Assembly (NCBI GenBank): GCA_017853175.1
Contig: JAFMKA010000016.1
Location: 1-33,018, forward strand
DNA length: 33,018 bases
DNA from: Steroidobacteraceae bacterium
GTDB lineage: Bacteria > Pseudomonadota > Gammaproteobacteria > Steroidobacterales > Steroidobacteraceae
Direction: 5' to 3'
Position numbers and translations under genes: made by a program. The notes beneath the pieces are model-generated. The model did no database searches. It was not told the origin of the DNA and saw only the letters and a program-made list of their open reading frames with translations. Shown in pieces: positions 25,512 to 32,950 of the stretch; positions within the stretch are counted from its first letter, which is position 1; each line of letters begins with the position of its first letter.

Positions 25512-26590
25512 GGTCGCGAATCGACCTCGATGCTCGTCGAGCCCGCCGGTAGGGAAAACCAGTCGCCATCGACCCCGACGCGTATGGGTCCGTCGTAACG
25601 CGAGGTGGCGTCACCCAAAAAACGTGCGTCCAACATTCGACTGGGGAGGGGTGGAACGATGTGGTTGAACACGAGCATTCGCACGCCTGCACGTTGTGCG
25701 ATCTCGGCCGCCTGTTCGGGCGAGGTGTGGTAGTTCCGAATATCGGCCATGACTTGCGCGTAGGTGGTACGCGCGTGACGCGCGAAACCGCTTTCCATCA
25801 AGGCGACGAGACGTGGCGAGAGTCCCTCGTGGATCAAGAGGTCAACATTCTTTGCTTCGCGTTCGACGGCGGCGCTTGCCCGCGTGTCTCCACTGATGAC
25901 GACGCTGCGTCCCTTATAGTCGAAGCGGTAACCCACGGCGGGTCTCACTGGGCCGTGGTCCACGAGAAACGCCGTGATCTTGAGGGAGGGTGTCTCGATG
26001 ATGACGGTGCGCCCATCCGTCCCCATCAAAAATTCTTTGGCTCTCAGACCTCGGCCTTCTGGGGGAACGATTCGCTCGCCGTGGTGGAGGATTCGATAGT
26101 CGTTATCTTTGGAGTAGGCGAGACTAACGCCTTCGACCACGGATTCGACTCCGGTAGGGCCGTGTACTTCGAGCGGAGTCTTGGCCGAGGCGGCGACCCA
26201 GCGTTGCAGCGCGAGATCGCCGAGACCTCCGACATGATCACCATGAAAATGCGTCAAAAAAACTGCTTCGACCCGACCAGGGTTCAGCATCATGCGGTTG
26301 AGTGTTGCCGCGCTTCCCGGCCCTGCATCCACGATGAAGAGTCGGTCACCGGCGAGCACGGCGGTGCAGGGCCCGCTATGTCGGGGGTCGGTCATGGGCG
26401 AGCCGGTGCCGCACAACCCTACATGGAGACCATCAGGCAGCCCTTCGGCGGGGTTTTCAGCCGCTGCGGTTCGATCTATCACCCGCGCGATCAGACGTTC
26501 GGCGATCGCTCCGCGGAAAAACCAAGCCAGCAGGCCTAAGGCGGTGAAGGCGATTAACGCCATCGAGGCCGATCGAGACAGTTTTGCCAT
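25508..26590 (-). CDS. Membrane-anchored MBL-fold metallohydrolase
   Basis: A 360-residue metallo-beta-lactamase-fold enzyme. An N-terminal membrane segment (MALIAFTALGLLAWFF) probably anchors it with the active site in the periplasm. The zinc motif HFHGDH is complete (His114, His116, Asp118, His119), the preceding DAGPGSAATLN and the later VVISGDTRAS (metal-bridging aspartate) and VFNHIVPP (last histidine) are also present. The general layout recalls RNase Z-like or alkylsulfatase/arylsulfatase-like MBL proteins; a sulfate- or phosphate-ester hydrolase would suit the sulfatase downstream, but that is inference. It is first gene of the operon. There is no Shine-Dalgarno; TAGTCT lies 6 nt before the ATG (see the leaderless finding). 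Confidence 0.9.
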   Translation of the reverse strand: MAKLSRSASMALIAFTALGLLAWFFRGAIAERLIARVIDRTAAAENPAEGLPDGLHVGLCGTGSPMTDPRHSGPCTAVLAGDRLFIVDAGPGSAATLNRMMLNPGRVEAVFLTHFHGDHVGGLGDLALQRWVAASAKTPLEVHGPTGVESVVEGVSLAYSKDNDYRILHHGERIVPPEGRGLRAKEFLMGTDGRTVIIETPSLKITAFLVDHGPVRPAVGYRFDYKGRSVVISGDTRASAAVEREAKNVDLLIHEGLSPRLVALMESGFARHARTTYAQVMADIRNYHTSPEQAAEIAQRAGVRMLVFNHIVPPLPSRMLDARFLGDATSRYDGPIRVGVDGDWFSLPAGSTSIEVDSRP

Positions 26591-26626
26591 CTGCGCAGAC
26601 TACCCGATCCCGACGTGCGGGGGCGT

Positions 26627-26917
26627 TTAGCGCCGGGTGCGGCCGAGATGCGCGTCTACGAGCTCGTCGATCGAGTGATCCACCTGCGAGAGATCGGCTT
26701 CTGCATTTTTAATGAGTGCGCAGACGGCTGCCGCATGGCTCGGAGCAATACCGTTACCGTTCTGGAGCGCCTCGTGGAGCAGGTGCAGAACCCCGCGAAT
26801 CCGCAGAGATGATTGGTGAAGAGTCATCAGCGGTTCGTCCGCTGGGCTGGGATGAAGCTCGGGTAATAGCGAGAGGGGGTCTAAGGATGGTTTTTTCGAG
26901 AGTGAAGAGTGATTCAT
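26627..26917 (-). CDS. Small hypothetical protein, 96 residues
   Basis: A small soluble protein I do not recognise. After a Pro/Ser-rich first 30 residues, the sequence LRIRGVLHLLHEALQNG, then SHAAAVCALIKNAEADLSQV and DHSIDELVDAHL are amphipathic helices with regular leucine spacing, which looks like a genuine three-helix protein and not a chance frame. The ATG lacks a Shine-Dalgarno, but TACCAT lies 8 nt upstream, like other leaderless candidates here. Its stop is 37 bp before the MBL gene start on the same strand. Overlapping frames on either strand (26716-26994, 26754-27011) look less protein-like. Confidence 0.5.
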   Translation of the reverse strand: MNHSSLSKKPSLDPLSLLPELHPSPADEPLMTLHQSSLRIRGVLHLLHEALQNGNGIAPSHAAAVCALIKNAEADLSQVDHSIDELVDAHLGRTRR

Positions 26918-26953
26918 GCGTCGGAATGGTAGGCCGATTTGGCAGGTATCGAG

Positions 26954-26988
26954 ATTCCCCGGCGCACGGTGGGTATTCCCCGCCGCAC
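26954..26988. promoter_or_regulatory. 21-bp-spaced direct repeat upstream of the two-component genes
   Basis: ATTCCCCGGCGCAC (26954-26967) and ATTCCCCGCCGCAC (26975-26988) differ at one base and are 21 bp apart, two helical turns. Direct repeats at that spacing suit a response regulator or AraC-type protein binding on one DNA face. The site lies in the 182-bp gap between the small minus-strand gene and the histidine kinase, whose partner is a REC-AraC regulator. Confidence 0.5.
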
Positions 26989-27061
26989 TTTTGAGTCAAA
27001 GATCGATTCATTTTGGAATATATTCACCTAGACGTCGTATCTATATAGGACAATTCGGTTG

Positions 27062-27082
27062 TTGAGTGCTGCAGCAACTCAA
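27062..27082 (+). promoter_or_regulatory. Leader hairpin next to the histidine-kinase ribosome-binding region
   Basis: TTGAGT (27062-27067) pairs with ACTCAA (27077-27082) around the self-complementary GCTGCAGC, with one bulged A. GGGGGG follows immediately at 27083-27088. In RNA this hairpin would sit just before the purine-rich region that serves the ATG at 27100. No thermodynamic calculation was done. Confidence 0.4.
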
Positions 27083-27099
27083 GGGGGGTGAGGCTGCCG

Positions 27100-29697
27100 A
27101 TGCGGGTTCGCAAACGATGGGTGCTTGCGGCGTGGTTATGTTGGGCCGTCCTGCCGCTCAGAGGTTTGTCGTCTCCGGTCGAAATCGATGTCGCCTCGAT
27201 TCGCCATGACCTCGAAATCATCGAGGGTATCGCCTGGTGTCGCGCCCCCCTCTCTGCGACTCGAGAGGCGATTGCGGCCGGTGCCTGCGAGCTCAACACT
27301 CTCACGCGACACAACCGCAAACTGAGTTCCATCGATGACGCGGTTTGGATGCATCTGCGCCTTCGTAATTCTTCACCCGACGAGCTTGAGCGCTGGCTGC
27401 AGCTCGCTCACCCGCGGCATACCGAGGTCACGGTGTTCCAGCGAGAAGAGGGTGGCGGTTGGCGTGTCGATCGCACTGGCTACGGCGTGCCTCGCGTCGA
27501 GCGTAGCGCCACCGCAGCGTTCTACGATGTTGTCCCCGTGTGGGTCGCCGCGGGTGGCACGGCGGAGATCTGGGTACGTATCGAGAGTCGATCGAGGGTC
27601 AACCTCGAGACTCGGCTTTGGGACCCTTCCGCCTATCGAGGATTCAGACAAGCGACCAGCGTTTGGATGGCAACGGCGACGGGCGGCCTTCTGTTTGGGC
27701 TCCTCTTGTCGCTGATGCTGCTGCTGATAACGGGGCAAACCCAGTACGGTTTTTTTGCCCTCTCACTAGTCGGCCAGTTTTTCCAGGCGATGATTTCTAG
27801 CGGGATATTCCTGAGGTTCCTCTGGCCCGCCGATCAGCCTGTCCCGATAGAAATGATGTCGGTCGGCGGGATGATCACCACGGTGGGCTTGGTGGGTTAC
27901 TTGTACGCATCCATGCCAGCGATTCGTGCCATGCCTGAAGAGCTTTTGGCCATTCGAATCCTCTTGATCGCAGTTCTAGGCTTTCAGCTGGTCAGTATTT
28001 TCATCGACTACGCATTCGGCGCGGCGATCTGGGGTGCACTCGTGGTCCCGCTACTCGGGTTGATGGTTTGGGTCAGTTATCGGGTCTGGCGGCAGGGGGA
28101 GGCCTTCGCGGGTTGGATATGTATTGCGTTTGCCGCACTCACTCCGTCTGTGGCGGTTCGAGCACCGATTGCGAAAGTCAACGCACCGGAATACATGATC
28201 GATATCGTGACTGCGCCCATCTCGATGCTCATCGTGATTGCACTCGTACTGATGGCATTGATCGAACAGTCAAAATCTTTGAACAGGCGCCTAGTCGATG
28301 CAGAGTTAGCGACCAACGAGCAGATCAAATTTCTGTCGCGTATGAGTCACGAGTTACGTACGCCTCTCGACTCCGTGCTCGGAAACGCCCAGTTGCTGAT
28401 GCGATCTTCAGAAAAGCTGCGCACGGCACCCGAACTGTCGACGATCGTCAACAGCGGTCGTCATCTGCTGCGTCTGATCGATGAAATTCTCGATTACGCC
28501 AAAGGATCGGCGGGCGCGCTGGCATTACGACTCGAGCCCGTACCCTTGATCGAATTTCTCGATCAAATCGAAACCTCATCTCAGATCATCGCAGCGAGAA
28601 ATCAAAACACCTTCGTTCTTCAAAGGCGCTCTGATAGTGCCTCGATCGACGGTGCTGTGCTTCGTATCGACTCGGTCCGGTTGCGACAAGTGCTCGACAA
28701 CCTCATCGTCAATGCAGCCCGCCACACCCGTGATGGGGTCATCACCGTGGAGTACTCCCTTCGCCCGACGACCGATGATTCATTCGATTTGGGCTTTGCG
28801 GTGATCGACACGGGCGAAGGCATTGCGTTAGCTGACCAGAAACGCATTTTCTTGCCGTTTGAGCGTGTAGGTCGTGCCGAGCGCTATGGTGGAAAAGGGG
28901 CGGGAATGGGACTCGCGATCGTCAAGCAGTTGGTGAGCCTCATGGGAGGTGAGATCGGTGTCGAGAGCACGCCGGGCGGCGGAAGTGCGTTCCGTTTTTC
29001 TATTCCGGTGGTGTCGGCAAAGTTGAAAACGACCGAGGGGTTCGAGCCCGAGCTGAGGCCCATCGAGGCGCGTGGTTATGCAGGTCGTCCGCGTATTGCC
29101 TTCGTGATCGACGACGACCCCGGCGGTCGCGCCATCTTTGCGGGTTTGTTGGCTCGAGCGGGATTTGTCGTTCATGAGGCGGAATGCGGCAATGCCGCGA
29201 TAGGTCTTTTCGCATCCCTCGAAGTGCTGGATCTCGTGGTCACCGATCAATTCATGCCGGATGGCGACGGATGGGCGGTGCTCGAGGCGATCTATCGGCA
29301 TCGCCCCGAGACGCCGGTAATCATGATTTCGGCCGCGCCTGCGAGTCGCCCAGAGGGCGTCGCGGAGGATATTCGTTTCGCGGCGGAGTTTCTGAAGCCG
29401 ATCAACCATAACGAATTCTTACTCTGTGTCGGACGTTTGTTGGGGCTGCGTTGGACTCATTCGCCGACTGTGGCGCGCGGCATCGACTCGCCCGCAGATC
29501 TTCGGCCGGCGGCCGCCGATCTCGCGGTGTTGCGCGACATGGTCGAACTTGGTGAGATCACCCAGATGCGCGAATGGGCTCGCGCGTTGAGGCAGCGCTC
29601 GCCCGAATACGCAGGCTTTGTAGATCGGGTCGAGGCGTCGGTCGCCGATCTCGATTTCGAGACACTTCAAGATCTCGCGACGGAGTCGAATTCGTGA
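27100..29697 (+). CDS. 7TMR-DISM hybrid sensor histidine kinase with receiver domain
   Basis: About 865 residues. A signal sequence (RWVLAAWLCWAVLPLRG) leads to a periplasmic 7TMR-DISMED2-type ligand-binding domain (VWMHLRLRNSSPDELERWLQL; AEIWVRIESRS), then a seven-span 7TMR-DISM membrane domain (starting ATATGGLLFGLLLSLMLLL). The kinase core follows: DHp box FLSRMSHELRTPLDSVLG with His417, then HATPase N-box RQVLDNLIVNAARHT and G boxes VIDTGEGI and GMGLAIVKQLV. A receiver domain has DDD at its start, Asp716 in VVTDQFMP and the lysine in FLKPI. DISMED2 domains are thought to sense carbohydrate-like ligands. ATG 27100 has GAGG 6 nt upstream; GTG 27088 is the alternative. It overlaps the next gene by one base (TGATG). 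Confidence 0.95.
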   Translation: MRVRKRWVLAAWLCWAVLPLRGLSSPVEIDVASIRHDLEIIEGIAWCRAPLSATREAIAAGACELNTLTRHNRKLSSIDDAVWMHLRLRNSSPDELERWLQLAHPRHTEVTVFQREEGGGWRVDRTGYGVPRVERSATAAFYDVVPVWVAAGGTAEIWVRIESRSRVNLETRLWDPSAYRGFRQATSVWMATATGGLLFGLLLSLMLLLITGQTQYGFFALSLVGQFFQAMISSGIFLRFLWPADQPVPIEMMSVGGMITTVGLVGYLYASMPAIRAMPEELLAIRILLIAVLGFQLVSIFIDYAFGAAIWGALVVPLLGLMVWVSYRVWRQGEAFAGWICIAFAALTPSVAVRAPIAKVNAPEYMIDIVTAPISMLIVIALVLMALIEQSKSLNRRLVDAELATNEQIKFLSRMSHELRTPLDSVLGNAQLLMRSSEKLRTAPELSTIVNSGRHLLRLIDEILDYAKGSAGALALRLEPVPLIEFLDQIETSSQIIAARNQNTFVLQRRSDSASIDGAVLRIDSVRLRQVLDNLIVNAARHTRDGVITVEYSLRPTTDDSFDLGFAVIDTGEGIALADQKRIFLPFERVGRAERYGGKGAGMGLAIVKQLVSLMGGEIGVESTPGGGSAFRFSIPVVSAKLKTTEGFEPELRPIEARGYAGRPRIAFVIDDDPGGRAIFAGLLARAGFVVHEAECGNAAIGLFASLEVLDLVVTDQFMPDGDGWAVLEAIYRHRPETPVIMISAAPASRPEGVAEDIRFAAEFLKPINHNEFLLCVGRLLGLRWTHSPTVARGIDSPADLRPAAADLAVLRDMVELGEITQMREWARALRQRSPEYAGFVDRVEASVADLDFETLQDLATESNS

Positions 29698-30470
29698 TGC
29701 GCTCGCGCATCGACGTGCTATTGATCGACGACTCAGTCACCGACCTTCGGCTGCTACTCGAACTGATGACGCTTCGCGATTTGCGTTTCAGCGTCGCACG
29801 CGATGGGGAGCAGGGGTATCGCCAGGCGGTGGCGCTTAAACCCGGGCTGATCCTGCTCGATATTCACATGGAAAAAACGGATGGCTTTACCGTTTGCCGA
29901 CGACTCAAGGCGGATCCCGGTACGGCTGCGATCCCCGTGATATTTCTGACGGCTGCGACCGATCTCGTCACTCGACTCGAAGGATTCCAAGTGGGTGGTG
30001 TCGACTACATCACCAAGCCCTTCAACGAAACGGAAGTCTTGGCGCGAGTGGGGGTTCACCTCGGCCTCGCAGCGCGCCGAGTGAGTGAGCAGGCGGGGCA
30101 AAACGAAAAGGGTGAAGACGCTCACCCGCTATCGACACCCGATGAGGTGCTCGTCGTTGCCGCCCAACGCATTTTGCGCGAGTCGATTGCTTCGCCGCCC
30201 TCGCTCGACGAACTCGCGTTACGGGTCGGTAGCAATCGTCGAAAGGTAGGCGAGGCGTTTCAGGCCTTGTGTGGTCAGGCCGTATTCGCCTGGTTGAGGG
30301 AGGAGCGTTTTCGTCGGGCGTACGCAATGCTCCGTGAGACCGAACTGCAAATTTCTGACATCAGTGACGCACTCGGATACTCGACGCCCGCCAACTTTTC
30401 TAAGGCCTTCCGCGAGCGATATGGTCTGACGCCAACGGAGATCAGAGAGGGCGCGATATCCCCCCCCTAA
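29697..30470 (+). CDS. Response regulator with AraC-type DNA-binding domain
   Basis: About 257 residues. The receiver domain runs to about residue 120: VLLIDDSVTD, phosphoacceptor Asp55 in LILLDIHM, the switch threonine in FLTAAT and YITKPF. After a short charged linker comes a C-terminal AraC/XylS double helix-turn-helix: ASPPSLDELALRVGSNRRKV, then LQISDISDALGYSTPANFSK and the FRERYGLTPTEIR signature. It is therefore a transcription factor presumably phosphorylated by the kinase encoded directly upstream, with which it overlaps by TGATG; GTG 29694 is an alternative start. The reading frame ends in a run of eight C (30460-30467) before TAA, and the convergent hydroxylase gene ends 5 bp further on. 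Confidence 0.95.
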   Translation: MRSRIDVLLIDDSVTDLRLLLELMTLRDLRFSVARDGEQGYRQAVALKPGLILLDIHMEKTDGFTVCRRLKADPGTAAIPVIFLTAATDLVTRLEGFQVGGVDYITKPFNETEVLARVGVHLGLAARRVSEQAGQNEKGEDAHPLSTPDEVLVVAAQRILRESIASPPSLDELALRVGSNRRKVGEAFQALCGQAVFAWLREERFRRAYAMLRETELQISDISDALGYSTPANFSKAFRERYGLTPTEIREGAISPP

Positions 30471-30475
30471 AGTCG

Positions 30476-31591
30476 TTAAAAACTCGTTTGAGCGAAAAAA
30501 GCGAGCATCAAGCCTAGTGTGACGAGTCTTGCCAGTTCAAAGAGCCGCGCAAAACGTCGCCCTTCGAGCAGCCACCCGAGACTCATGGCGGAGAGCACGA
30601 TCACGAGCGCCCATAGCATCCGATCTGCTGAGGCGAGGGCGGGTGCGATCGCTAGAAAGTAAGTCACGATGACGGCGAGCAGTCCGTATTGTGCGACGGC
30701 ATAGTGCTGCATGCCTCGAGATGTTCCCGTGCTGAATTTTTTGACGCTCTGCGGATCGAGATGGGCCAGTGCAACCCCACGCCCGCCGGGCGGATCGAAC
30801 CAAGTGCGTGCTGCGGCGAGTATCGACCCTGCGTTCAAAGATTTTCGAATCACATCAGCGTAGACATTGAGATTGCCCCATACGGGGTTATAGCTCGCAA
30901 GGGGTTTGCGGATGCCATAGACCACGGGCTCCTCGTCGCGCTCCTCGGTGAATGTTCCGAATAGGCGGTCCCAGAGAATGAAGATTCCGCCATAGTTTTT
31001 ATCGATGCAGTAATCGTTCTGTCCGTGATGAACACGATGATTCGAGGGCGTAACGAACACTCGGTCTGCCCAGCCGAGTTTGCGAACGAGCTCGGTATGC
31101 ACCCAATATTGATAAAGCAGATCGATGAGTGCGACCGTTCCAAAGACGATGGGAGGAACTCCGAGCAACGCCATTGGCAGATAGAAGGGAAAGGAGGCAA
31201 ATGCGCCAGTCGAAGTCTGCCGTAGCGCCGTCGACAGGTTGAAGTATTCCGACGAGTGATGAACCTGATGGGCCGACCACATGAGGTTGATTTCGTGCCC
31301 GAAACGATGGACCCAGTAATAGATAAAGTCGTAGGCGATTAGGGCCACGACCCAAACCCAGATTGCATCAGCGGGCAGAGTGCCGACACGTAGCGTGTCG
31401 AACGTCCACACGTAGATGCCGAAGGTGAATACCCGGACAAAGACGCCGGACACCTGACTCAGGATCCCAAAATTCAAGCTCGTGATGGCATCGGGAATGT
31501 CATAAGTGTTAACGCCGCGGCGATGTGCGATCCAGGCCTCGAGCAGGATCGAGACCATGAATACCGGGATGGCGTAAACGATCGGGTTCAC
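30476..31591 (-). CDS. Sterol desaturase / fatty acid hydroxylase family protein
   Basis: About 371 residues, an integral-membrane di-iron hydroxylase of the fatty-acid-hydroxylase superfamily. The eight-histidine pattern is clear: YYWVHRFGHE (HxxxH), WSAHQVHHSSEYFN (HxxHH) and NHRVHHGQNDYCIDKNYGG (HxxHH). The last phrase and the size resemble the alkylglycerol monooxygenase-like branch. Several membrane segments flank the motifs and three more form the C-terminal 90 residues. The start is taken as GTG 31591, which gives a first membrane segment (VYAIPVFMVSILLEAWI); the frame runs further upstream but that part is Arg/Ser-rich and overlaps the opposite gene. TATAGT lies 6 nt before the GTG. 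The natural substrate, a lipid, is not known. Confidence 0.9.
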   Translation of the reverse strand: MNPIVYAIPVFMVSILLEAWIAHRRGVNTYDIPDAITSLNFGILSQVSGVFVRVFTFGIYVWTFDTLRVGTLPADAIWVWVVALIAYDFIYYWVHRFGHEINLMWSAHQVHHSSEYFNLSTALRQTSTGAFASFPFYLPMALLGVPPIVFGTVALIDLLYQYWVHTELVRKLGWADRVFVTPSNHRVHHGQNDYCIDKNYGGIFILWDRLFGTFTEERDEEPVVYGIRKPLASYNPVWGNLNVYADVIRKSLNAGSILAAARTWFDPPGGRGVALAHLDPQSVKKFSTGTSRGMQHYAVAQYGLLAVIVTYFLAIAPALASADRMLWALVIVLSAMSLGWLLEGRRFARLFELARLVTLGLMLAFFAQTSF

Positions 31592-31597
31592 CCTGCG

Positions 31598-31621
31598 ACT
31601 ATAACGGGAAGTCGCTACACT
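31598..31621. promoter_or_regulatory. Back-to-back -10-like elements in a 38-bp divergent gap
   Basis: On the minus strand TATAGT (31603-31598) is 6 nt before the GTG of the hydroxylase gene; on the plus strand TACACT (31616-31621) is 8 nt before the ATG of the phosphatase gene. Both would give messages without a 5' leader. No good -35 hexamer was seen for either, so the assignment rests on the -10 match and the absence of a Shine-Dalgarno. Confidence 0.4.
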
Positions 31622-31629
31622 GCGCAGGC

Positions 31630-32172
31630 ATGCCGCGTGTGCCGTTAAAGTGCTTGCTGTCCTCGATCGTCTCGATCGGCTTGGTGACGGCCATGCTGTC
31701 GCATACGACGCGAGCCGAAGACAGTCTGACCTCACAGCCCACCGTGGTCATCGTGGTCCGTCACGCAGAAAAGTTGAGTGACGACGGGTCGCGTGATCCG
31801 CCGCTGAGCGCGATCGGGCAAGAGCGGGCGCACAAGCTCGTTTCATCGTTGCGCGATGTCGGGATCAGGACCGTTTATGCGAGCGATACGCGCCGGGCGC
31901 AGGAGACGGCCGAGCCGATCGCAGCCTCGCTCGGGCTCGTCGTCGAGAGATACCCGGGCCGAGAGGTCGCGGCGCTCATCGATCGGGTGTTGAAAAACGG
32001 AGTGGGTCAAACCGTTCTCGTCGTGGGTCACTCGAACACCGTACCCGAAATAATTTCGCGGCTGACGAGGGGGAGCGAGTCCGTCGTTTTGCGCGATGAC
32101 GAGTACGACGCGATGTTTATCGTCACGATCGGCCGTCGCGAGGCCCCAGCGTTACTCAGGTTGCGATATTGA
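31630..32172 (+). CDS. Exported histidine phosphatase (phosphoglycerate mutase-like)
   Basis: A 180-residue branch of the histidine phosphatase superfamily. An N-terminal hydrophobic stretch (CLLSSIVSIGLVTAMLSHTTRA) looks like a signal peptide, so it probably acts in the periplasm. The phosphate-pocket motif IVVRHAEK contains Arg44 and the nucleophilic His45; LSAIGQERAHKLV, VYASDTRRAQETAEPIA and the second catalytic histidine in VLVVGHSNTVP follow in the usual order. Size is that of small SixA-like or lipid A Ais-like members. The substrate is unknown. It is monocistronic, divergent from the hydroxylase gene and convergent with padR-like gene. Confidence 0.92.
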   Translation: MPRVPLKCLLSSIVSIGLVTAMLSHTTRAEDSLTSQPTVVIVVRHAEKLSDDGSRDPPLSAIGQERAHKLVSSLRDVGIRTVYASDTRRAQETAEPIAASLGLVVERYPGREVAALIDRVLKNGVGQTVLVVGHSNTVPEIISRLTRGSESVVLRDDEYDAMFIVTIGRREAPALLRLRY

Positions 32173-32193
32173 GCGATCGATCGGTGCGCGAGC

Positions 32194-32709
32194 TCAGTGA
32201 TCGAGTAATGCCCGATTTTCCCGAAAATATTGGATCGTTGTTTCGAAGAGCGCGCTCTTCAAACCAGCGACGAATCGCGCGCTCGCCGGGTGCGGATGCT
32301 TGAGTGGCGAGTCGGGGTTCCGCGTTGCAGCGAGTTCGGAGGCCATGGCCGCGAGTCGCTCGTCGATGACTTGGGTGATGCGCTCGGGCGTCACGAGGTG
32401 GGAAAAATAAAGCAGCGCGAATAAATCGGACCGCAGCAGATGACGAGGCTCATCCATCGAGAGCATTCGGATGAGCTCGGAGCGGCCCGCTGCGGTGATC
32501 CGATAGATTTTTCGATCTTGTCGCCCACCCGATGATTTTGCGGTGGGCTCAATGAGCCCTTGGTTTAGTAATGTCGAGAGTGCTGGGTAAATTGAGCCAA
32601 ATCCTGCGGCGAAAAAATGATCCCCCGCCGATTCAGCGTGTTTCTTGAGGTCATAGCCGCTCGCGTCTCCAAAGGAGAGCAGCCCGAGGCAGAGGGTTTT
32701 GGCATCCAT
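32194..32709 (-). CDS. PadR-family transcriptional regulator
   Basis: A 171-residue PadR-type regulator. The winged-helix domain fills the first 85 residues: LCLGLLSFGDASGYDLKKH, FGSIYPALSTLLNQGLIEP and the wing DRKIYRITAAGRSEL. The longer C-terminal part (residues 90-171) is helical and corresponds to the Vir-type dimerisation/ligand domain of the PadR subfamily 2. PadR proteins usually repress their own and neighbouring genes in response to phenolic or other small molecules. The palindrome at 32719-32735 on its promoter suggests autoregulation. TATACT lies 7 nt before the ATG and no Shine-Dalgarno is present. Confidence 0.92.
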   Translation of the reverse strand: MDAKTLCLGLLSFGDASGYDLKKHAESAGDHFFAAGFGSIYPALSTLLNQGLIEPTAKSSGGRQDRKIYRITAAGRSELIRMLSMDEPRHLLRSDLFALLYFSHLVTPERITQVIDERLAAMASELAATRNPDSPLKHPHPASARFVAGLKSALFETTIQYFRENRALLDH

Positions 32710-32718
32710 AAGACAAAG

Positions 32719-32735
32719 TATATCGGATCGATATA
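32719..32735 (-). promoter_or_regulatory. Palindrome over the -10 of the PadR gene, probable autoregulatory operator
   Basis: TATATC-GGATC-GATATA is a perfect 6-bp-arm inverted repeat located 10 bp from the ATG of the PadR-type gene. On the minus strand it runs into TATACT, the best -10 match, so a bound dimer would block initiation. The -35 is not obvious. Confidence 0.55.
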
Positions 32736-32776
32736 AAATTGCGGGGAGGGTGGTGTTAGAATCGCCGCCCTCGTGT

Positions 32777-32852
<76 letters not shown>

Positions 32853-32874
32853 TTTCAATCTAGTTGCGGTTGCT

Positions 32875-32950
32875 GCCCCCGTAGCTCAGTGGATAGAGCG
32901 ACCGCCTCCTAAGCGGTAGGTCGTCGGTTCAACTCCGGCCGGGGGCGCCA
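32875..32950 (+). tRNA. tRNA-Arg (anticodon CCT)
   Basis: A complete 76-nt cloverleaf with encoded CCA. Acceptor GCCCCCG pairs with CGGGGGC, discriminator G; D arm GCTC/GAGC; anticodon stem ACCGC/GCGGT with loop CTCCTAA, anticodon CCT (reads AGG); T arm GTCGG-TTCAACT-CCGGC. It is 22 nt after tRNA-Ala, so the pair is probably one transcript. The remaining 68 nt of the window hold no gene I can see, apart from a TAGAAT (33002-33007) that could be a -10 element. Confidence 0.95.

Noticed and set aside
26716-27011. Overlapping small frames on both strands near the small hypothetical gene
   Set aside because: Proline/arginine-rich or low-complexity text; the 26627-26917 minus frame has better helix patterning and a -10-like element.
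28828-29409. 193-codon minus-strand frame over the histidine kinase gene
   Set aside because: Arg-rich shadow of the ATPase and receiver domains, without its own features.
30460-30467. Run of eight C before the response-regulator stop, considered as a phase-variable tract
   Set aside because: A slip would change only the last residues after the complete AraC domain, so a switching role is unlikely.
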